A DNA stretch of 64,000 nt from Mycobacterium sp. GTDB taxonomy: Bacteria > Actinomycetota > Actinomycetes > Mycobacteriales > Mycobacteriaceae. The stretch is taken from NCBI GenBank assembly GCA_003987775.1, contig RXJD01000036.1:1-64000 (forward strand), in the 5' to 3' direction. Shown in pieces: positions 52,896-62,613 of the stretch (its first letter is position 1; each line of letters opens with the position of its first letter). The position numbers were made by a program, and so were the translations under genes. The notes beneath the pieces were generated by a model. The model searched no databases. It was not told where the DNA came from and saw only the letters and a program-made list of their open reading frames with translations.

Positions 52896-54365
52896 ATGGC
52901 GCCCGGTGTCCCCGATCCGCGTCGCCCGCTCAACGGTCTCTCGGACGTCCGTGCTTTCTTTCACAACAACACCGTGCCGTTGTACTTCATCTCGCCCACG
53001 CCGTTCAACCTGCTGGGCGTCGACCGCTGGATCCGAAACTTCTTCTATCTCACGTACTACGACGCTTTCGAGGGCACACATTCGCGCGTGTTCGTGCCCC
53101 GGCGACGAGACCGCCGTGATTTCGACTCCATGGACGAGGTGTGCAGCCACCTGCTGTCCGATCCCGAGACGCTCGATTTCATCGAAGGTAAAGGCCCGGG
53201 CGGCAAGTGCTGCTTTGTGATGATGAATGAGGAGATCCAGGCGAAGGCGCGGGCGGCGGGGCTGGAGGTCATGCATCCGCCGATCGGCCTGCGCGAGCGG
53301 CTCGGCTCCAAGATCGTCATGACGCGGCTGGCCAACGACGCGGGTATCCCGAGCGTGCCCAACACGATCGGACGGGCCGGCTCGTATGACGAATTGCTGA
53401 CGCTCGCGCAGAACGCGGGGCTGGGTGATGATCTCGTCATCTCGATCGCGTACGGCAACGCCGGCAGTGGGACGTTCTTCGTGCACGGTCAGCGCGATTG
53501 GGACCAGCACGCCGGCGATCTGGTCGGGCAGGAACTGAAGGTCATGAAGCGCATCCGCAATGTCGAGGTGTGCCTCGAGGGTGCGGTAACCCGCCACGGC
53601 ACCGTGGTCGGCCCCGCGATGACGAGTCTCGTGGGTTATTCGGAGCTGACGCCGAGCCGGGGCAGCTGGTGCGGCAATGACATCTGGCACGAGGTGTTGC
53701 CGCCGGCCCAGACCCGCGCCGCGCGTCAGATGGTGACGAAGCTGGGCGACGTCATGCGCCGCGAGGGTTACGTCGGCTATTTCGAAGTGGACCTGCTCCA
53801 TGACCTCGACTCCGACGAGCTCTACCTCGGCGAGGTGAACCCCCGCCTCAGCGGCGCCAGCCCGATGACAAACCTCACGACGGAGGCCTACGCCGACATG
53901 CCGCTGTTCCTCTTTCATCTGCTCGAGTACATGGATGTGGAGTACGAGCTCGACATCGACGAGATCAACTCGCGCTGGGAGCGGGGCTATGGCGAAGACG
54001 AAGTCTGGGGCCAGGTGATCATCACGGAGACCTCGCCGGAAATCGAGATCTTCACCGCGACGCCGCGGACCGGCGTATGGCGTATTGACGACGACGGTCG
54101 CGTCTCCTTCGCGCGAACCGCCAACGACTGGGCCACCCTGCTCGACGGCTCCGAGGCGTTTTACATGCGGGTCGCGGCGCCCGGCGATTTGCGTTCCGAG
54201 GGTGCCCAACTCGGCGTGCTCGTCACCCGCGGCCACCTGCAGACCGATGACTATCAGCTGAGCGAGCGCTGCCAGCGCTGGGTCAAAGGAATGAAGGCGA
54301 AGTTCACCTCAACGCCCCTGACGCCCGCTGCGCCGATCGTCTCTCGGCTCGTCGCACGAGCGTGA
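52896..54365 (+). CDS. ATP-grasp (biotin-carboxylase-like) protein
   Basis: A 489-aa protein with an ATP-grasp core: ERLGSKIVMTRLANDAGIPS (about 130-150), VISIAYGNAGSGTFFV (nucleotide loop), and the metal-binding end YFEVDLLHDLDSDELYLGEVNPRLSGASPM (landmark; Glu and Asn ligands in GEVNPR). No biotin-attachment or carboxylase partner domain is present, so it more likely ligates a carboxylate to an amine or similar. The ATG at 52896 follows AGGAGG. It forms a coupled operon (GTGA overlap) with the serine hydrolase at 54362. It may belong to the metallophore locus or be a separate unit; I do not recognise a named gene. Confidence 0.75.
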   Translation: MAPGVPDPRRPLNGLSDVRAFFHNNTVPLYFISPTPFNLLGVDRWIRNFFYLTYYDAFEGTHSRVFVPRRRDRRDFDSMDEVCSHLLSDPETLDFIEGKGPGGKCCFVMMNEEIQAKARAAGLEVMHPPIGLRERLGSKIVMTRLANDAGIPSVPNTIGRAGSYDELLTLAQNAGLGDDLVISIAYGNAGSGTFFVHGQRDWDQHAGDLVGQELKVMKRIRNVEVCLEGAVTRHGTVVGPAMTSLVGYSELTPSRGSWCGNDIWHEVLPPAQTRAARQMVTKLGDVMRREGYVGYFEVDLLHDLDSDELYLGEVNPRLSGASPMTNLTTEAYADMPLFLFHLLEYMDVEYELDIDEINSRWERGYGEDEVWGQVIITETSPEIEIFTATPRTGVWRIDDDGRVSFARTANDWATLLDGSEAFYMRVAAPGDLRSEGAQLGVLVTRGHLQTDDYQLSERCQRWVKGMKAKFTSTPLTPAAPIVSRLVARA

Positions 54366-55531
54366 GCGCCCCGCCGGGCATTGCACTGGACAACTGGCTG
54401 GCGCCGCCGTACGCGAAGTGGTCGTTCCAGCACGTCGAAGACTTCGTGCCGACCGCGGTCATCTCGCGCGGGACCGGACCGGTGGCTGAGTTGCCCGTGG
54501 CCGGTGCTCCCTTGTCCGACATCCCGGTGCCCGGCACGGCCGGGGCGGCCACCACCGTCGGCGCGGTGATGGCCGCCACCGCCACCGACGGGTGGGCGGT
54601 GGCCTACCGCGGATCCCTGGTGACCGAGGAGTACCTCGACGGCATGCAGGCCCGGACGCGGCACCTGCTGTTCTCGGTGAGTAAATCGCTGGTGGCCGCC
54701 GTCCTCGGCGTGCTGCACCAGGCCGGTGCGATCCGGCTCGACGCTCCCGTCACGGAATTCGTTCCCGCTCTGGGGCATTCCGGGTACGCCGGAGCCACCG
54801 TGCGCGATCTGCTGGACATGAGGTCCGGTATCGCATTCTCCGAGAACTACGACGACCCGGCCGCCGAGATCCACCTTCTCGACCAGGCGATGGGGTGGGC
54901 CCCCAGGAGCCGTCCAGACGCACCCGCCACGCTGCGGGACTTCCTGGTGACCTTGCGCCGGAAAGCGCCCCATGGTGGGCCGTTCGAATACCGTTCGTGC
55001 GAAACCGATGTGCTCGGCTGGATCTGCGAGGTCGCCGGCGCTGCGCGGATGCCGGAGCTGATGTCGGAGTTGCTGTGGAGTCACCTGGGTGCTCAACGTG
55101 ACGCCACCATCGGCGTCGACGCGGCGGGAACGGGGTTTTTCGACGGGGGCGTCAACGCCTGCCTGACCGACATGATCCGGTTCGGGTCGCTGTTTCTGCA
55201 CGAGGGCGTCTCGTTGACCGGGCGGCAGGTGTTGCCGGCGGCGTGGATCGCCGACACGTTCGAGGGCGGTCCCGATTCCCGGCAGGCGTTCGCCGCGAAC
55301 CCCGACAACGACGAGATGCCCGGTGGCATGTACCGAAACCAGATGTGGTTTCCCGGTCCGGGCAGCAATGTCGTGCTGTGCCTGGGCATGTGCGGTCAGA
55401 TGATCTACGTCGACCGCTCGGCGCAGCTGGTGGCCGCCAAATTGTCCACGCAGGCGCACTCGCACGAGCCGCACATGCTGGCCACCCTGCGCGCCTTCGA
55501 AGCGGTGGCTCAGCAGCTGAGGTCCATGTAA
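54362..55531 (+). CDS. Beta-lactamase-fold serine hydrolase (class C/NylB type)
   Basis: A 389-aa hydrolase with the serine beta-lactamase/esterase fold. It has the SxxK motif in LFSVSKSLVAAV (about residue 103) and the Tyr motif in FEYRSCETDVLG (YxS). The closest remembered pattern is 6-aminohexanoate-dimer hydrolase (NylB): RDLLDMRSGIAFSENYDDP. It has no signal peptide, so it is probably cytoplasmic or attached to the membrane by its partner. The GTG start overlaps the ATP-grasp stop. A ligase plus hydrolase pair suggests making and cleaving the same amide bond, but this is inference. Confidence 0.8.
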   Translation: MSAPPGIALDNWLAPPYAKWSFQHVEDFVPTAVISRGTGPVAELPVAGAPLSDIPVPGTAGAATTVGAVMAATATDGWAVAYRGSLVTEEYLDGMQARTRHLLFSVSKSLVAAVLGVLHQAGAIRLDAPVTEFVPALGHSGYAGATVRDLLDMRSGIAFSENYDDPAAEIHLLDQAMGWAPRSRPDAPATLRDFLVTLRRKAPHGGPFEYRSCETDVLGWICEVAGAARMPELMSELLWSHLGAQRDATIGVDAAGTGFFDGGVNACLTDMIRFGSLFLHEGVSLTGRQVLPAAWIADTFEGGPDSRQAFAANPDNDEMPGGMYRNQMWFPGPGSNVVLCLGMCGQMIYVDRSAQLVAAKLSTQAHSHEPHMLATLRAFEAVAQQLRSM

Positions 55532-55975
55532 TCAGCTGTCCGGCAACATAATCAGTGCTCAAGAGTGCTGCGCCGGGCCGTCGTCAGCGACAACCGCCGG
55601 TCGCCGGTGAAACGTCCTACAATCCGAAGTGACCCGGACCCTATGGTCACGACAATCGCAGTGGCCTAATCACCCGCAGACGAGGCCATGAAAAGCGCTA
55701 TAACTCAATCTTCGACCGCACGGCACTCCCTTTCGGCAATTCCTCGGAACCGCGGGCTGTGACTGCGTCATGAGATCCGGTTCGCGCGGCCGGAAAGTCC
55801 GCGCAGAGTTTTACGTCCGGTTATTTTTAAAGTTCTCGGGCTGGCAAGAAGGGTCCTACCAGGGGATCCACTGACGGGCAACTTGGGCCTAACCTGCGGG
55901 ACAGGGTTGAATTCCGGGTAAACCATCTCAAGCACCGGAAATTCAACTGCCTCGCAGTCAACAGATTGGAGAATA
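55532..55975. other. 444-bp AT-leaning intergenic region before the GNAT gene
   Basis: No credible gene is seen. It contains overlapping TCCGG/CCGGA inverted repeats (55776-55780, 55790-55794, 55816-55820), the last followed by TTATTTTT. This may terminate the upstream operon. The region is visibly richer in A/T than the neighbouring genes. The last 70 bp carry the strong dyad listed separately. Confidence 0.4.
55906..55947 (+). promoter_or_regulatory. Long inverted repeat in the leader of the GNAT gene
   Basis: GTTGAATTCCGG (55906-55917) pairs with CCGGAAATTCAAC (55935-55947) over 12 bp with one bulged base and a 17-nt loop. It ends 28 bp before the ATG at 55976. It could be a two-site operator or a stable 5'-leader hairpin that controls the three-gene operon downstream. 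Confidence 0.55.
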
Positions 55976-56731
55976 ATGACCACCGCCGCTTGCGATTCCT
56001 TTGTCCCGCCGACATTGCCGTTTCAGGAAAGCCTGAGTTTGCGGTTGCCGGACGCAAATTGCAAACTCGTCGTATCGAATCCAGTACTGGACCCTACTTT
56101 ATGGACTGAGTACCTCGAAGGCGCTATTCGTAGCTATACCAAGCACGGTGTAGAACGTACTTTGAATATCGACGCGATCGCCGATGGCGCTGACACACGG
56201 CTGTTTTTCGCGGCGGTCGACAGTGTGGGCGATGTGGTAGGTGGGGCCCGTGTGGTGGGGCCACTCTGGTCGGCCGATGATTCGCATGCTGTGATCGAAT
56301 GGGAAGGTAGTCCGGGGGCGGTCGCGGTTCGCAAGATGATCGATGACCGGGTCCCGTTCGGCGTCGTCGAGGTGAAGTCGGCATGGGCTGACAGCGCGTC
56401 GCGTCATCGCGACGCGATTGCGACAGCCCTGGCGCGCACGGCGTTGCCGATCATGGCCCTGTTGGGGGTCCAGTTCGTGATGGCGACGGCGGCGGCCCAC
56501 GTGTTGGACCGTTGGCGTGCCTCGGGGGGAGTGGTGGCAGCGACGATCCCCGCGGTGGCGTACCCGGACGAGCGCTACCGCACCAAGATGATGTGGTGGG
56601 ACCGCAGCACGATGGCCAACCACGCTGACCCCAAACAACTTTCGAGAATGTACAAGGAGACGGGCGAGCTTATGCGGGACGCGGAGGCGTTGGGCGGCAT
56701 CGGCATGGCGAGCGCGGGCAGGGGCCGGTGA
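55976..56731 (+). CDS. GNAT/LuxI-fold protein (Rv1356c-position)
   Basis: A 251-aa protein with the shape of an N-acyltransferase of the GNAT/autoinducer-synthase superfamily. [24 protein letters not shown] corresponds to beta strands 2-4 of the fold (landmark). An acidic strand ([20 protein letters not shown]) follows, then a helix-strand pair ([20 protein letters not shown]). I cannot name its substrate. The ATG at 55976 follows TTGGAGAA. The stop overlaps the next start (GTGA). The trio with the MoeY-like and GGDEF-EAL genes matches the order of Mtb Rv1356c-Rv1354c. Confidence 0.65.
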   Translation: MTTAACDSFVPPTLPFQESLSLRLPDANCKLVVSNPVLDPTLWTEYLEGAIRSYTKHGVERTLNIDAIADGADTRLFFAAVDSVGDVVGGARVVGPLWSADDSHAVIEWEGSPGAVAVRKMIDDRVPFGVVEVKSAWADSASRHRDAIATALARTALPIMALLGVQFVMATAAAHVLDRWRASGGVVAATIPAVAYPDERYRTKMMWWDRSTMANHADPKQLSRMYKETGELMRDAEALGGIGMASAGRGR

Positions 56732-58848
56732 ACAACGCGCTCGACGGTGACACCTGCCAGGCGGTCGTGCTCTGTGAAGGCGATCCCGACGATCGCCCTG
56801 TGCTCGATCGGCTCCGGTCCGATCCGGACATCCAGTGGATCGACAGGTTCGACGGGCAGCTCGACACCGCGCGACGCTCGCTGCCGCGGACCGAGCCTGA
56901 CCTGCCGGACCGGTGGTGGGCGTACTACCCGTGGCGGCGCTCGGCGGTCGCCATCCTAGGTCCCGAGGCGTTTCGTGCTGTGCGCCTCGACCGCAACCGG
57001 CATCTCATCACCGATGCGGAGCAGCGCACACTGAACGGGCTGCGGGTGGGTGTCGTCGGCGTGAGCGCCGGCCACGCGATCGCCTACACTCTGGCTGCCG
57101 AAGGTGCTTGCGGCACACTGCGACTAGCCGATTTCGACGAATTGGAGCTGTCGAATCTGAACCGGGTGCCGGCAACCGTCCTCGACATCGGCCTCAACAA
57201 GGCGATCGTCGCCGCCCGGCGGATCGCGGAGTTGGATCCCTATCTGGAAGTGGAGGTCGTTGCGACCGGGCTTTCGCCGCAGTCGGTCCAGGATTTCCTT
57301 GACGGGCTTGATGTCGTTGTCGAGGAATGTGACTCGCTGGATATGAAAGTGCTGCTGCGGCAGACGGCGCGCGCTCGCGGTATCCCGGTGCTGATGGCGA
57401 CCACCGACCGGGGCCTGATAGACGTCGAACGCTACGACACCGATCCCCGCAGACCGATTCTGCACGGCCTGCTGGGCGATATCGACGCGGACCGCCTCGG
57501 CGGCCTGACGACCCGGGAAAAGGTGCCGTACGTTCTCAACATTCTTGACAGCCAACAGCTTTCCGCGCGCGGTGCGGCCTCGCTGGTCGAGGTCGGCCAG
57601 ACGCTGTCGGGCTGGCCTCAGCTGGCCGGCGACATCTGGGTGGGAGCGGCCACGGTGACGAGCGCGGTACGGCGAATCGGTCTGGGAGAACCACTCGGTT
57701 CCGGCCGGGTGCGGGTGGATGTCAATGCCGCGCTGGATCGCCTCGAGGAACCCGTTGTGGCGGATGCCGTTCCGGCAGTGACACCCGGGTCGGCCACCGC
57801 CCCGCAGGCCCGGCAGCCGGTCAGCGAGGTCATAGCCCAGGCGGCCATCTGCGCGCCGTCCGGCGGTAATGCCCAGCCCTGGCATGTTGTGGCTGAACAG
57901 GATTCGCTGACCATCCGATTGGCGCCGGAACGCACCTCGATGATGGACATCGCCTTCCGCGGTAGCGCGGTCGCGCTCGGAGCGGCGATGCTCAATGCCC
58001 GGATCGCGGCAGCGGCGCACGAAATGCTCGGCCCCGTCGCATTCGACACGACACAGCCCGGCTCACCGTTACAGGCCACGCTGCGGTTCGGCAGCGGCGC
58101 CGACCCGGGTCTGGCCGCTCTCTACGAGCCCATGCGGCATCGGGCTACCAACCGGTACCACGGCACCCCCACTCCGATCGATCCGGCCACGGTGAAGCTG
58201 CTCGAAGACGCAGCGGAGACTGAAGGCGCCCGAGTGCGCCTCTTGTCCACACGCGACGAGATCGACCGGTCCGCAGCCATTCTGGCCGCCGCAGATCGGG
58301 TCCGCTATCTCACCCCCAGGCTCCACGAGGAGATGATCTCCGAGCTGCGCTGGCCCGGAGATCCGGCGGCCGAAACCGGCATCGACGTGGCCAGCCTGGA
58401 ACTCGGCCCCAGCGAGCTGCCGGTTCTGGGGTTGTTGAGCCGGCCGGATGTCGTTGCACGCCTGGCGCAATGGGATGCCGGCACCGCGCTGGGGAACAAC
58501 ATGGCCGAACGGGTCGCCGCGAGTTCGGCGCTCGCCATCGTCTATGTCGAGGGTGCCGAGCTCATCGACTTCGCCCGCGGCGGCTCGGCCATGCAGGCCG
58601 TGTGGATCGTCGCCCACCAATGCGGGCTCGCCGTGCAACCGGTATCCCCGGTCTTTCTCTACGGCTGCACAAAAGAGGATCTGCAGAAGGCGTCGCCGCA
58701 CTTCGGGGCGGAGTTGCACCGGCTGCAGCAGGAGCTGCGCGCCCTGGCCGAACCCGCGCAGGATGAGCACGAAGTGCTGATATTCAGGCTTTTTCACGCC
58801 CCGCCGCCGTCAGTGCGCAGCCGCCGGCTCCCGCTCGCAACCAACTGA
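56728..58848 (+). CDS. moeY: ThiF/E1-like domain fused to nitroreductase domain (MoeY-like)
   Basis: A 706-aa fusion matching Mtb Rv1355c (annotated MoeY). After an N-terminal region of about 100 aa comes an E1/ThiF-type adenylating Rossmann domain (about 105-330: [20 protein letters not shown], then [14 protein letters not shown] with the Asp and Arg that bind ATP). A nitroreductase-like FMN domain (about 365-690) has [34 protein letters not shown] and the [21 protein letters not shown] segment. The CxxC zinc pairs and catalytic Cys of MoeB/ThiF are not seen, so a true molybdopterin role is doubtful. The start is a GTG overlapping the GNAT stop. The GGDEF-EAL gene starts 20 bp downstream. 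Confidence 0.82.
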   Translation: MNNALDGDTCQAVVLCEGDPDDRPVLDRLRSDPDIQWIDRFDGQLDTARRSLPRTEPDLPDRWWAYYPWRRSAVAILGPEAFRAVRLDRNRHLITDAEQRTLNGLRVGVVGVSAGHAIAYTLAAEGACGTLRLADFDELELSNLNRVPATVLDIGLNKAIVAARRIAELDPYLEVEVVATGLSPQSVQDFLDGLDVVVEECDSLDMKVLLRQTARARGIPVLMATTDRGLIDVERYDTDPRRPILHGLLGDIDADRLGGLTTREKVPYVLNILDSQQLSARGAASLVEVGQTLSGWPQLAGDIWVGAATVTSAVRRIGLGEPLGSGRVRVDVNAALDRLEEPVVADAVPAVTPGSATAPQARQPVSEVIAQAAICAPSGGNAQPWHVVAEQDSLTIRLAPERTSMMDIAFRGSAVALGAAMLNARIAAAAHEMLGPVAFDTTQPGSPLQATLRFGSGADPGLAALYEPMRHRATNRYHGTPTPIDPATVKLLEDAAETEGARVRLLSTRDEIDRSAAILAAADRVRYLTPRLHEEMISELRWPGDPAAETGIDVASLELGPSELPVLGLLSRPDVVARLAQWDAGTALGNNMAERVAASSALAIVYVEGAELIDFARGGSAMQAVWIVAHQCGLAVQPVSPVFLYGCTKEDLQKASPHFGAELHRLQQELRALAEPAQDEHEVLIFRLFHAPPPSVRSRRLPLATN

Positions 58849-58867
58849 AAGTCGCGAACCTCGAGAA

Positions 58868-60691
58868 ATGCAGGACTACGCCACGCCGCACCGGCTCGAC
58901 CAGATAGTCACCGCCGTTGCCAACCAACTCATAGCTGCCGACGCCAGCACGTCGGTGGCGGTCAGTCAGCAGGTACTGGCCTACCTGGTCGATCAGCTCG
59001 GCGTGGACGTCAGCTTCCTCCGTCACAACGACCACGAGATCGATGCGACGAAACTCGTGGCCGAATGGCCGCCCCGCCACGACATCCCGGATCCCGATCC
59101 GCTTGCGGTGATCTACTTCGCCGATGCCGATCCGGTGTTCGCGTTGTGCAAGAACGCCAAGGAGCCACTGGTTGTGCGGCCCGAGCCGGCCTCGGACGAC
59201 TACCAGCAACGTATCCGGGAAGGCCGCCAGATCATGGCCACGTCGCTGGCTGCCGTGCCACTCATTTCCGCCGACGTCACCACCGGGGTGCTGGGTTTCG
59301 TCAAGTACGGCGACCGGGAATGGCAGCAGGCCGAACTCAACGCCCTGATGGCCATTGCCAGTCTGTTTGCCCAGGTGCAGGCCCGGGTGGCCGCCGAGAG
59401 GCAGCTCCGTCACCTCGCCGACCACGACGACCTGACCGGCCTGCACAATCGCCGGGCCCTGCTGCGGCATCTCGAGCAGCGGCTGGCGCCGGGTCAGAGT
59501 GGCCCGGTGGCCGCGCTGTTCCTGGACCTCGATCGCCTCAAGACCATCAACGATTACCTGGGCCATGCCGCTGGTGATCAGTTCATCGAGGTGTTCGCCC
59601 GGCGGCTGCGTTCGGCGTGCCTCAGCGACAGCCTGATCGCCCGACTCGGCGGCGACGAATTCGTCATCGTGCCGCCATCGCCGATGAGCGCCGAGGCCGC
59701 CGTGCACTTTGCCGAGCGGCTCAGCGCCCAATTCAAGGAACACGTGTCCATCGGGGGCGAGGTGCTCACCCGCACTGTCAGCATCGGCACCGCCTGCGCG
59801 ACGCCCGGCATCGACACCCCATCGAACCTCATCCGCCGGGCCGATCAGGCCGTCCTGGCGGCCAAGCATGCCGGCGGGGACGGCGTGGCCACCTTCACCG
59901 CCGACATGTCGCAACGCAGCGAGCTGCGCAACGACATCGAGCTGCACCTGCGCAGTGGCATCGAATCCGACGCCCTGCGCCTGGTCTACCTGCCCGAAGT
60001 GGACCTGCGCACCCGCTCGATCATCGGAGTCGAGGCCCTGGTCCGGTGGCAGCACCCGACCCGTGGACTGCTGCCGCCCGACTTGTTCATTCCCGTCGCC
60101 GAATCGGTCAATCTCGCAGGCGAATTGGACCGATGGGTGTTCCGTTCGGCCTGCCGGGAATTCGCGGAGTGGCGAGCTGCCGGGCTGGGTCGTGATCTGG
60201 TGCTGCGTATCAACGTCTCGCCCGGCCAGTTGGTGACCGGCGGATTCGTGGAGTTCGTTGCGGACACGATCAGCCGCCACGGCATCGGCGCCTCCTCGGT
60301 GTGTCTGGAGATCACCGAGAACGTCATCGTCCAGGACCTTCAGACCGCCCGCGCCACGCTGGCCGGGCTCAAAGACATCGGGGTCCAGATCGCGATCGAC
60401 GACTTCGGCACCGGCTACAGCGCCATGTCGCTGCTGCAATCACTTCCGATCGACACGCTCAAGATCGACAGAGGATTCGTGCGCCGGCTGGGAACCGACA
60501 CCAGCGACCTGGTCATCGTGCGCGGGATCATGGTTCTCGCCCGCGGCTTCAACCTCAACGTGGTGGCCGAAGGCATCGAGACCGAGAATGCCGCGCAGGT
60601 GCTGATCGATCACCAGTGTTACCGGGGCCAGGGCTTCCTCTATTCGCCGCCGGTGGCCGGCGGCGTGATGCGGCGCATGCTCTCCGGATAG
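58868..60691 (+). CDS. GAF-GGDEF-EAL cyclic-di-GMP enzyme
   Basis: A 607-aa bifunctional cyclic-di-GMP protein, ortholog by pattern of Mtb Rv1354c. The N-terminal GAF-like sensing domain spans about residues 1-170. The diguanylate cyclase domain has intact GGDEF at 261-265 and DHDDLTGLHNRRAL upstream. The phosphodiesterase domain has intact EAL at 389-391 (GVEALVRWQHP), the ENVIVQ Glu and IDDFGTGYS (DDFGTGYS loop), then VAEGIETENAAQ. Both activities therefore look retained. ATG 58868 lies 20 bp after moeY with a weak ribosome site, so it is probably cotranscribed. Orn at 301-957 would finish pGpG degradation. Confidence 0.92.
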   Translation: MQDYATPHRLDQIVTAVANQLIAADASTSVAVSQQVLAYLVDQLGVDVSFLRHNDHEIDATKLVAEWPPRHDIPDPDPLAVIYFADADPVFALCKNAKEPLVVRPEPASDDYQQRIREGRQIMATSLAAVPLISADVTTGVLGFVKYGDREWQQAELNALMAIASLFAQVQARVAAERQLRHLADHDDLTGLHNRRALLRHLEQRLAPGQSGPVAALFLDLDRLKTINDYLGHAAGDQFIEVFARRLRSACLSDSLIARLGGDEFVIVPPSPMSAEAAVHFAERLSAQFKEHVSIGGEVLTRTVSIGTACATPGIDTPSNLIRRADQAVLAAKHAGGDGVATFTADMSQRSELRNDIELHLRSGIESDALRLVYLPEVDLRTRSIIGVEALVRWQHPTRGLLPPDLFIPVAESVNLAGELDRWVFRSACREFAEWRAAGLGRDLVLRINVSPGQLVTGGFVEFVADTISRHGIGASSVCLEITENVIVQDLQTARATLAGLKDIGVQIAIDDFGTGYSAMSLLQSLPIDTLKIDRGFVRRLGTDTSDLVIVRGIMVLARGFNLNVVAEGIETENAAQVLIDHQCYRGQGFLYSPPVAGGVMRRMLSG

Positions 60692-60895
60692 TCCATTGCG
60701 GGACCGGCACGAGGGTTCCTCACCACCCGGCGCCCGGTGTGTTTGACACACGTGCAACGGGGTATTCGCGGTGCCACGGCTGAGGAGGAAGATGGTCACT
60801 CGCACTGGCCCGCGACGAGCCGCCGTCGGCTCGCGCACACCGCACACGTCACTGCAGTCACTCTCGTCACTGCAGGTCACAGACGCCCCAGTCGG

Positions 60896-60969
60896 CGCCC
60901 CCGGCACGACTCGAACGTGCGACCTAGGGATTAGAAGGCCCTTGCTCTATCCACCTGAGCTACGGAGGC
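60896..60969 (-). tRNA. tRNA-Arg(TCT)
   Basis: The minus strand folds as a tRNA. The acceptor is GCCTCCG paired with CGGGGGC (one G-T pair). The D arm is GCTC...GAGC. The anticodon loop CTTCTAA has anticodon TCT. The T arm is GCACG-TTCGAGT-CGTGC. The last base pair of the anticodon stem is a C/T mismatch. The 3' CCA is not encoded (G discriminator, then CCG). It lies between the GGDEF-EAL gene and lipQ, at the right edge of the segment that differs from the Mtb order. Confidence 0.9.
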
Positions 60970-61156
60970 AATGCGCAGGTCAGTCTATCGAAAGCCGAAA
61001 AATCAAGGGGCGCAGGCGACACAACGCGCCCGAAAAGAGTTTCAGTGCGCCGAAAATGGGCTATGGTGTGAGCCTCGACACACGTACAACACCGGCCGGT
61101 AATCGGCCGTTAACCGCAGCGTGGCGTGTGCCTGACGTCGAGGGGTGTGCTTAGCA

Positions 61157-62416
61157 ATGTGTATTGCAAGTGTGACCGCGCGGTGCTCGCAAGCGGGTGC
61201 CGAGGCGATGCGCCAGGGCGCGCAGCTCGCGGCCGATGCCCGGGGCATCTCCCGGGCCGGAGCCGTGCTGCTCCGTGGTTCGCCTTTCGCCGTCGGCTGG
61301 ATTGCCGGATGGCTGGCAACCGAGTTCCCGCCGCACGTACTGACCGGGCATGCGTTGTCCCGGGTCGCCCCGCCGGCGATCAACCGGGTCGGCACCACCT
61401 GGGCCGCGCAGCGCGCGGACCGTGCGCTCACCGCCGCCCTGGAGGATTCGTTCGGGTCGGATTTCCGTGAGCAGGTATTTCACCCGACCACCAACCCGGC
61501 GCTGAGCGTGCGCCGCGGCATTCTGCCCAAGCCCAAGCCCGGCCCGCACCGCCGCTACGCGGCCAAGACGTCGGACATCTCGTACGGCCCGGGCGGCACC
61601 GAGCATCTGCTCGACATCTGGCGTCGTCCCGACCTTGCCCCGGGTCACCGCGCCCCGGTGTTGATCCAGGTCCCCGGCGGCGCGTGGAGCGTCAACGGCA
61701 AGCGCCCGCAGGCGTACACGCTGATGAGCAAAATGGTCGAGCTGGGCTGGATCTGCGTCTCGATCAACTACAGCAAGAGCCCGCGCGCCAAGTTCCCCGC
61801 GCACATCATCGACGTGAAGCGCGCGATCGCCTGGGTCCGGGAGAACATCGGCGACTACGGCGGCGACTCCGACTTCATCGCCATCACCGGCGGGTCAGCG
61901 GGCGGGCACCTGGCTTCGCTGGCGGCCCTCACCCCGAACGACCCGAGATTCCAGCCCGGGTTCGAACGGGCCGACACCACGGTGCAGGCGGCGGCCCCGT
62001 ACTACGGCGTCTACGACTTCACCGACTTCGACAACATGCACGAAATGATGATGCCGTTCCTCGAGCACTTCGTCATGAAGACGAGGTTCGCCGACGAGCC
62101 CGAACGCTTCACCGCTGCCTCGCCGATCTCCTACGTGCACCGCCAGGCGCCGCCGTTCTTCCTGCTGCACGGCGACCGGGACCAGCTGGCTCCGATCGGC
62201 CAGGCCCGCGCCTTCTGCGCGGCGTTGCGGGGAGCCGGCGCCCCCACGGTCGCCTACGCCGAACTCGCCAACGCCCACCACGCGTTCGATATCACGCCGA
62301 CGGTGCGGTCCCGGCTGGCGGCCGACGCGGTCGCCGACTTCCTCGGTGTCGTGTACGGCCGGCGGGAAAGCGCGCTGATGGGCTCGCTGGCGCTGTCGGC
62401 CTCACCCGCCAGCTGA
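61157..62416 (+). CDS. lipQ: Alpha/beta hydrolase (carboxylesterase, LipQ type)
   Basis: A 419-aa hormone-sensitive-lipase-type esterase matching Mtb Rv2485c by context and length. VPGGAWSVNGKR replaces the usual HGGG oxyanion motif. The nucleophile elbow is ITGGSAGGHLA (GxSxG), Asp is in LLHGDRDQLAP, and His is in NAHHAFDI. The first 100 residues are a hydrophobic/basic extension with a possible membrane segment (GSPFAVGWIAGWLATEFPP). The ATG at 61157 has GAGGGG at good spacing; the GTG at 61145 is too close to it. It is followed in the same direction by the WS/DGAT gene, as in Mtb. Confidence 0.8.
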   Translation: MCIASVTARCSQAGAEAMRQGAQLAADARGISRAGAVLLRGSPFAVGWIAGWLATEFPPHVLTGHALSRVAPPAINRVGTTWAAQRADRALTAALEDSFGSDFREQVFHPTTNPALSVRRGILPKPKPGPHRRYAAKTSDISYGPGGTEHLLDIWRRPDLAPGHRAPVLIQVPGGAWSVNGKRPQAYTLMSKMVELGWICVSINYSKSPRAKFPAHIIDVKRAIAWVRENIGDYGGDSDFIAITGGSAGGHLASLAALTPNDPRFQPGFERADTTVQAAAPYYGVYDFTDFDNMHEMMMPFLEHFVMKTRFADEPERFTAASPISYVHRQAPPFFLLHGDRDQLAPIGQARAFCAALRGAGAPTVAYAELANAHHAFDITPTVRSRLAADAVADFLGVVYGRRESALMGSLALSASPAS

Positions 62417-62613
62417 GCATCCCGGCCTGTTTCCACGTTCGGTGAACCCGCGCGTCGGCCTCCCTGCGGCTGAGAGCATCCTCACTTTCACCACCGCCTC
62501 AACCGGACTAGCGTTGGGTTGGCATTCCGGTGGCGGGGCCTGATAGCAGGAGGTTTGATCAGCGGTGAGAGGGATGACGTGTCGGTTTGCCCGGCTCGCA
62601 GGGGGTCGTAGTC

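Noticed and set aside
60692-60895. Possible attachment site or repeat cluster beside tRNA-Arg (GTCACTGCAGTCACTC-like words)
   Set aside because: Short imperfect repeats only; no integrase and no duplicated tRNA 3' end visible in the window.
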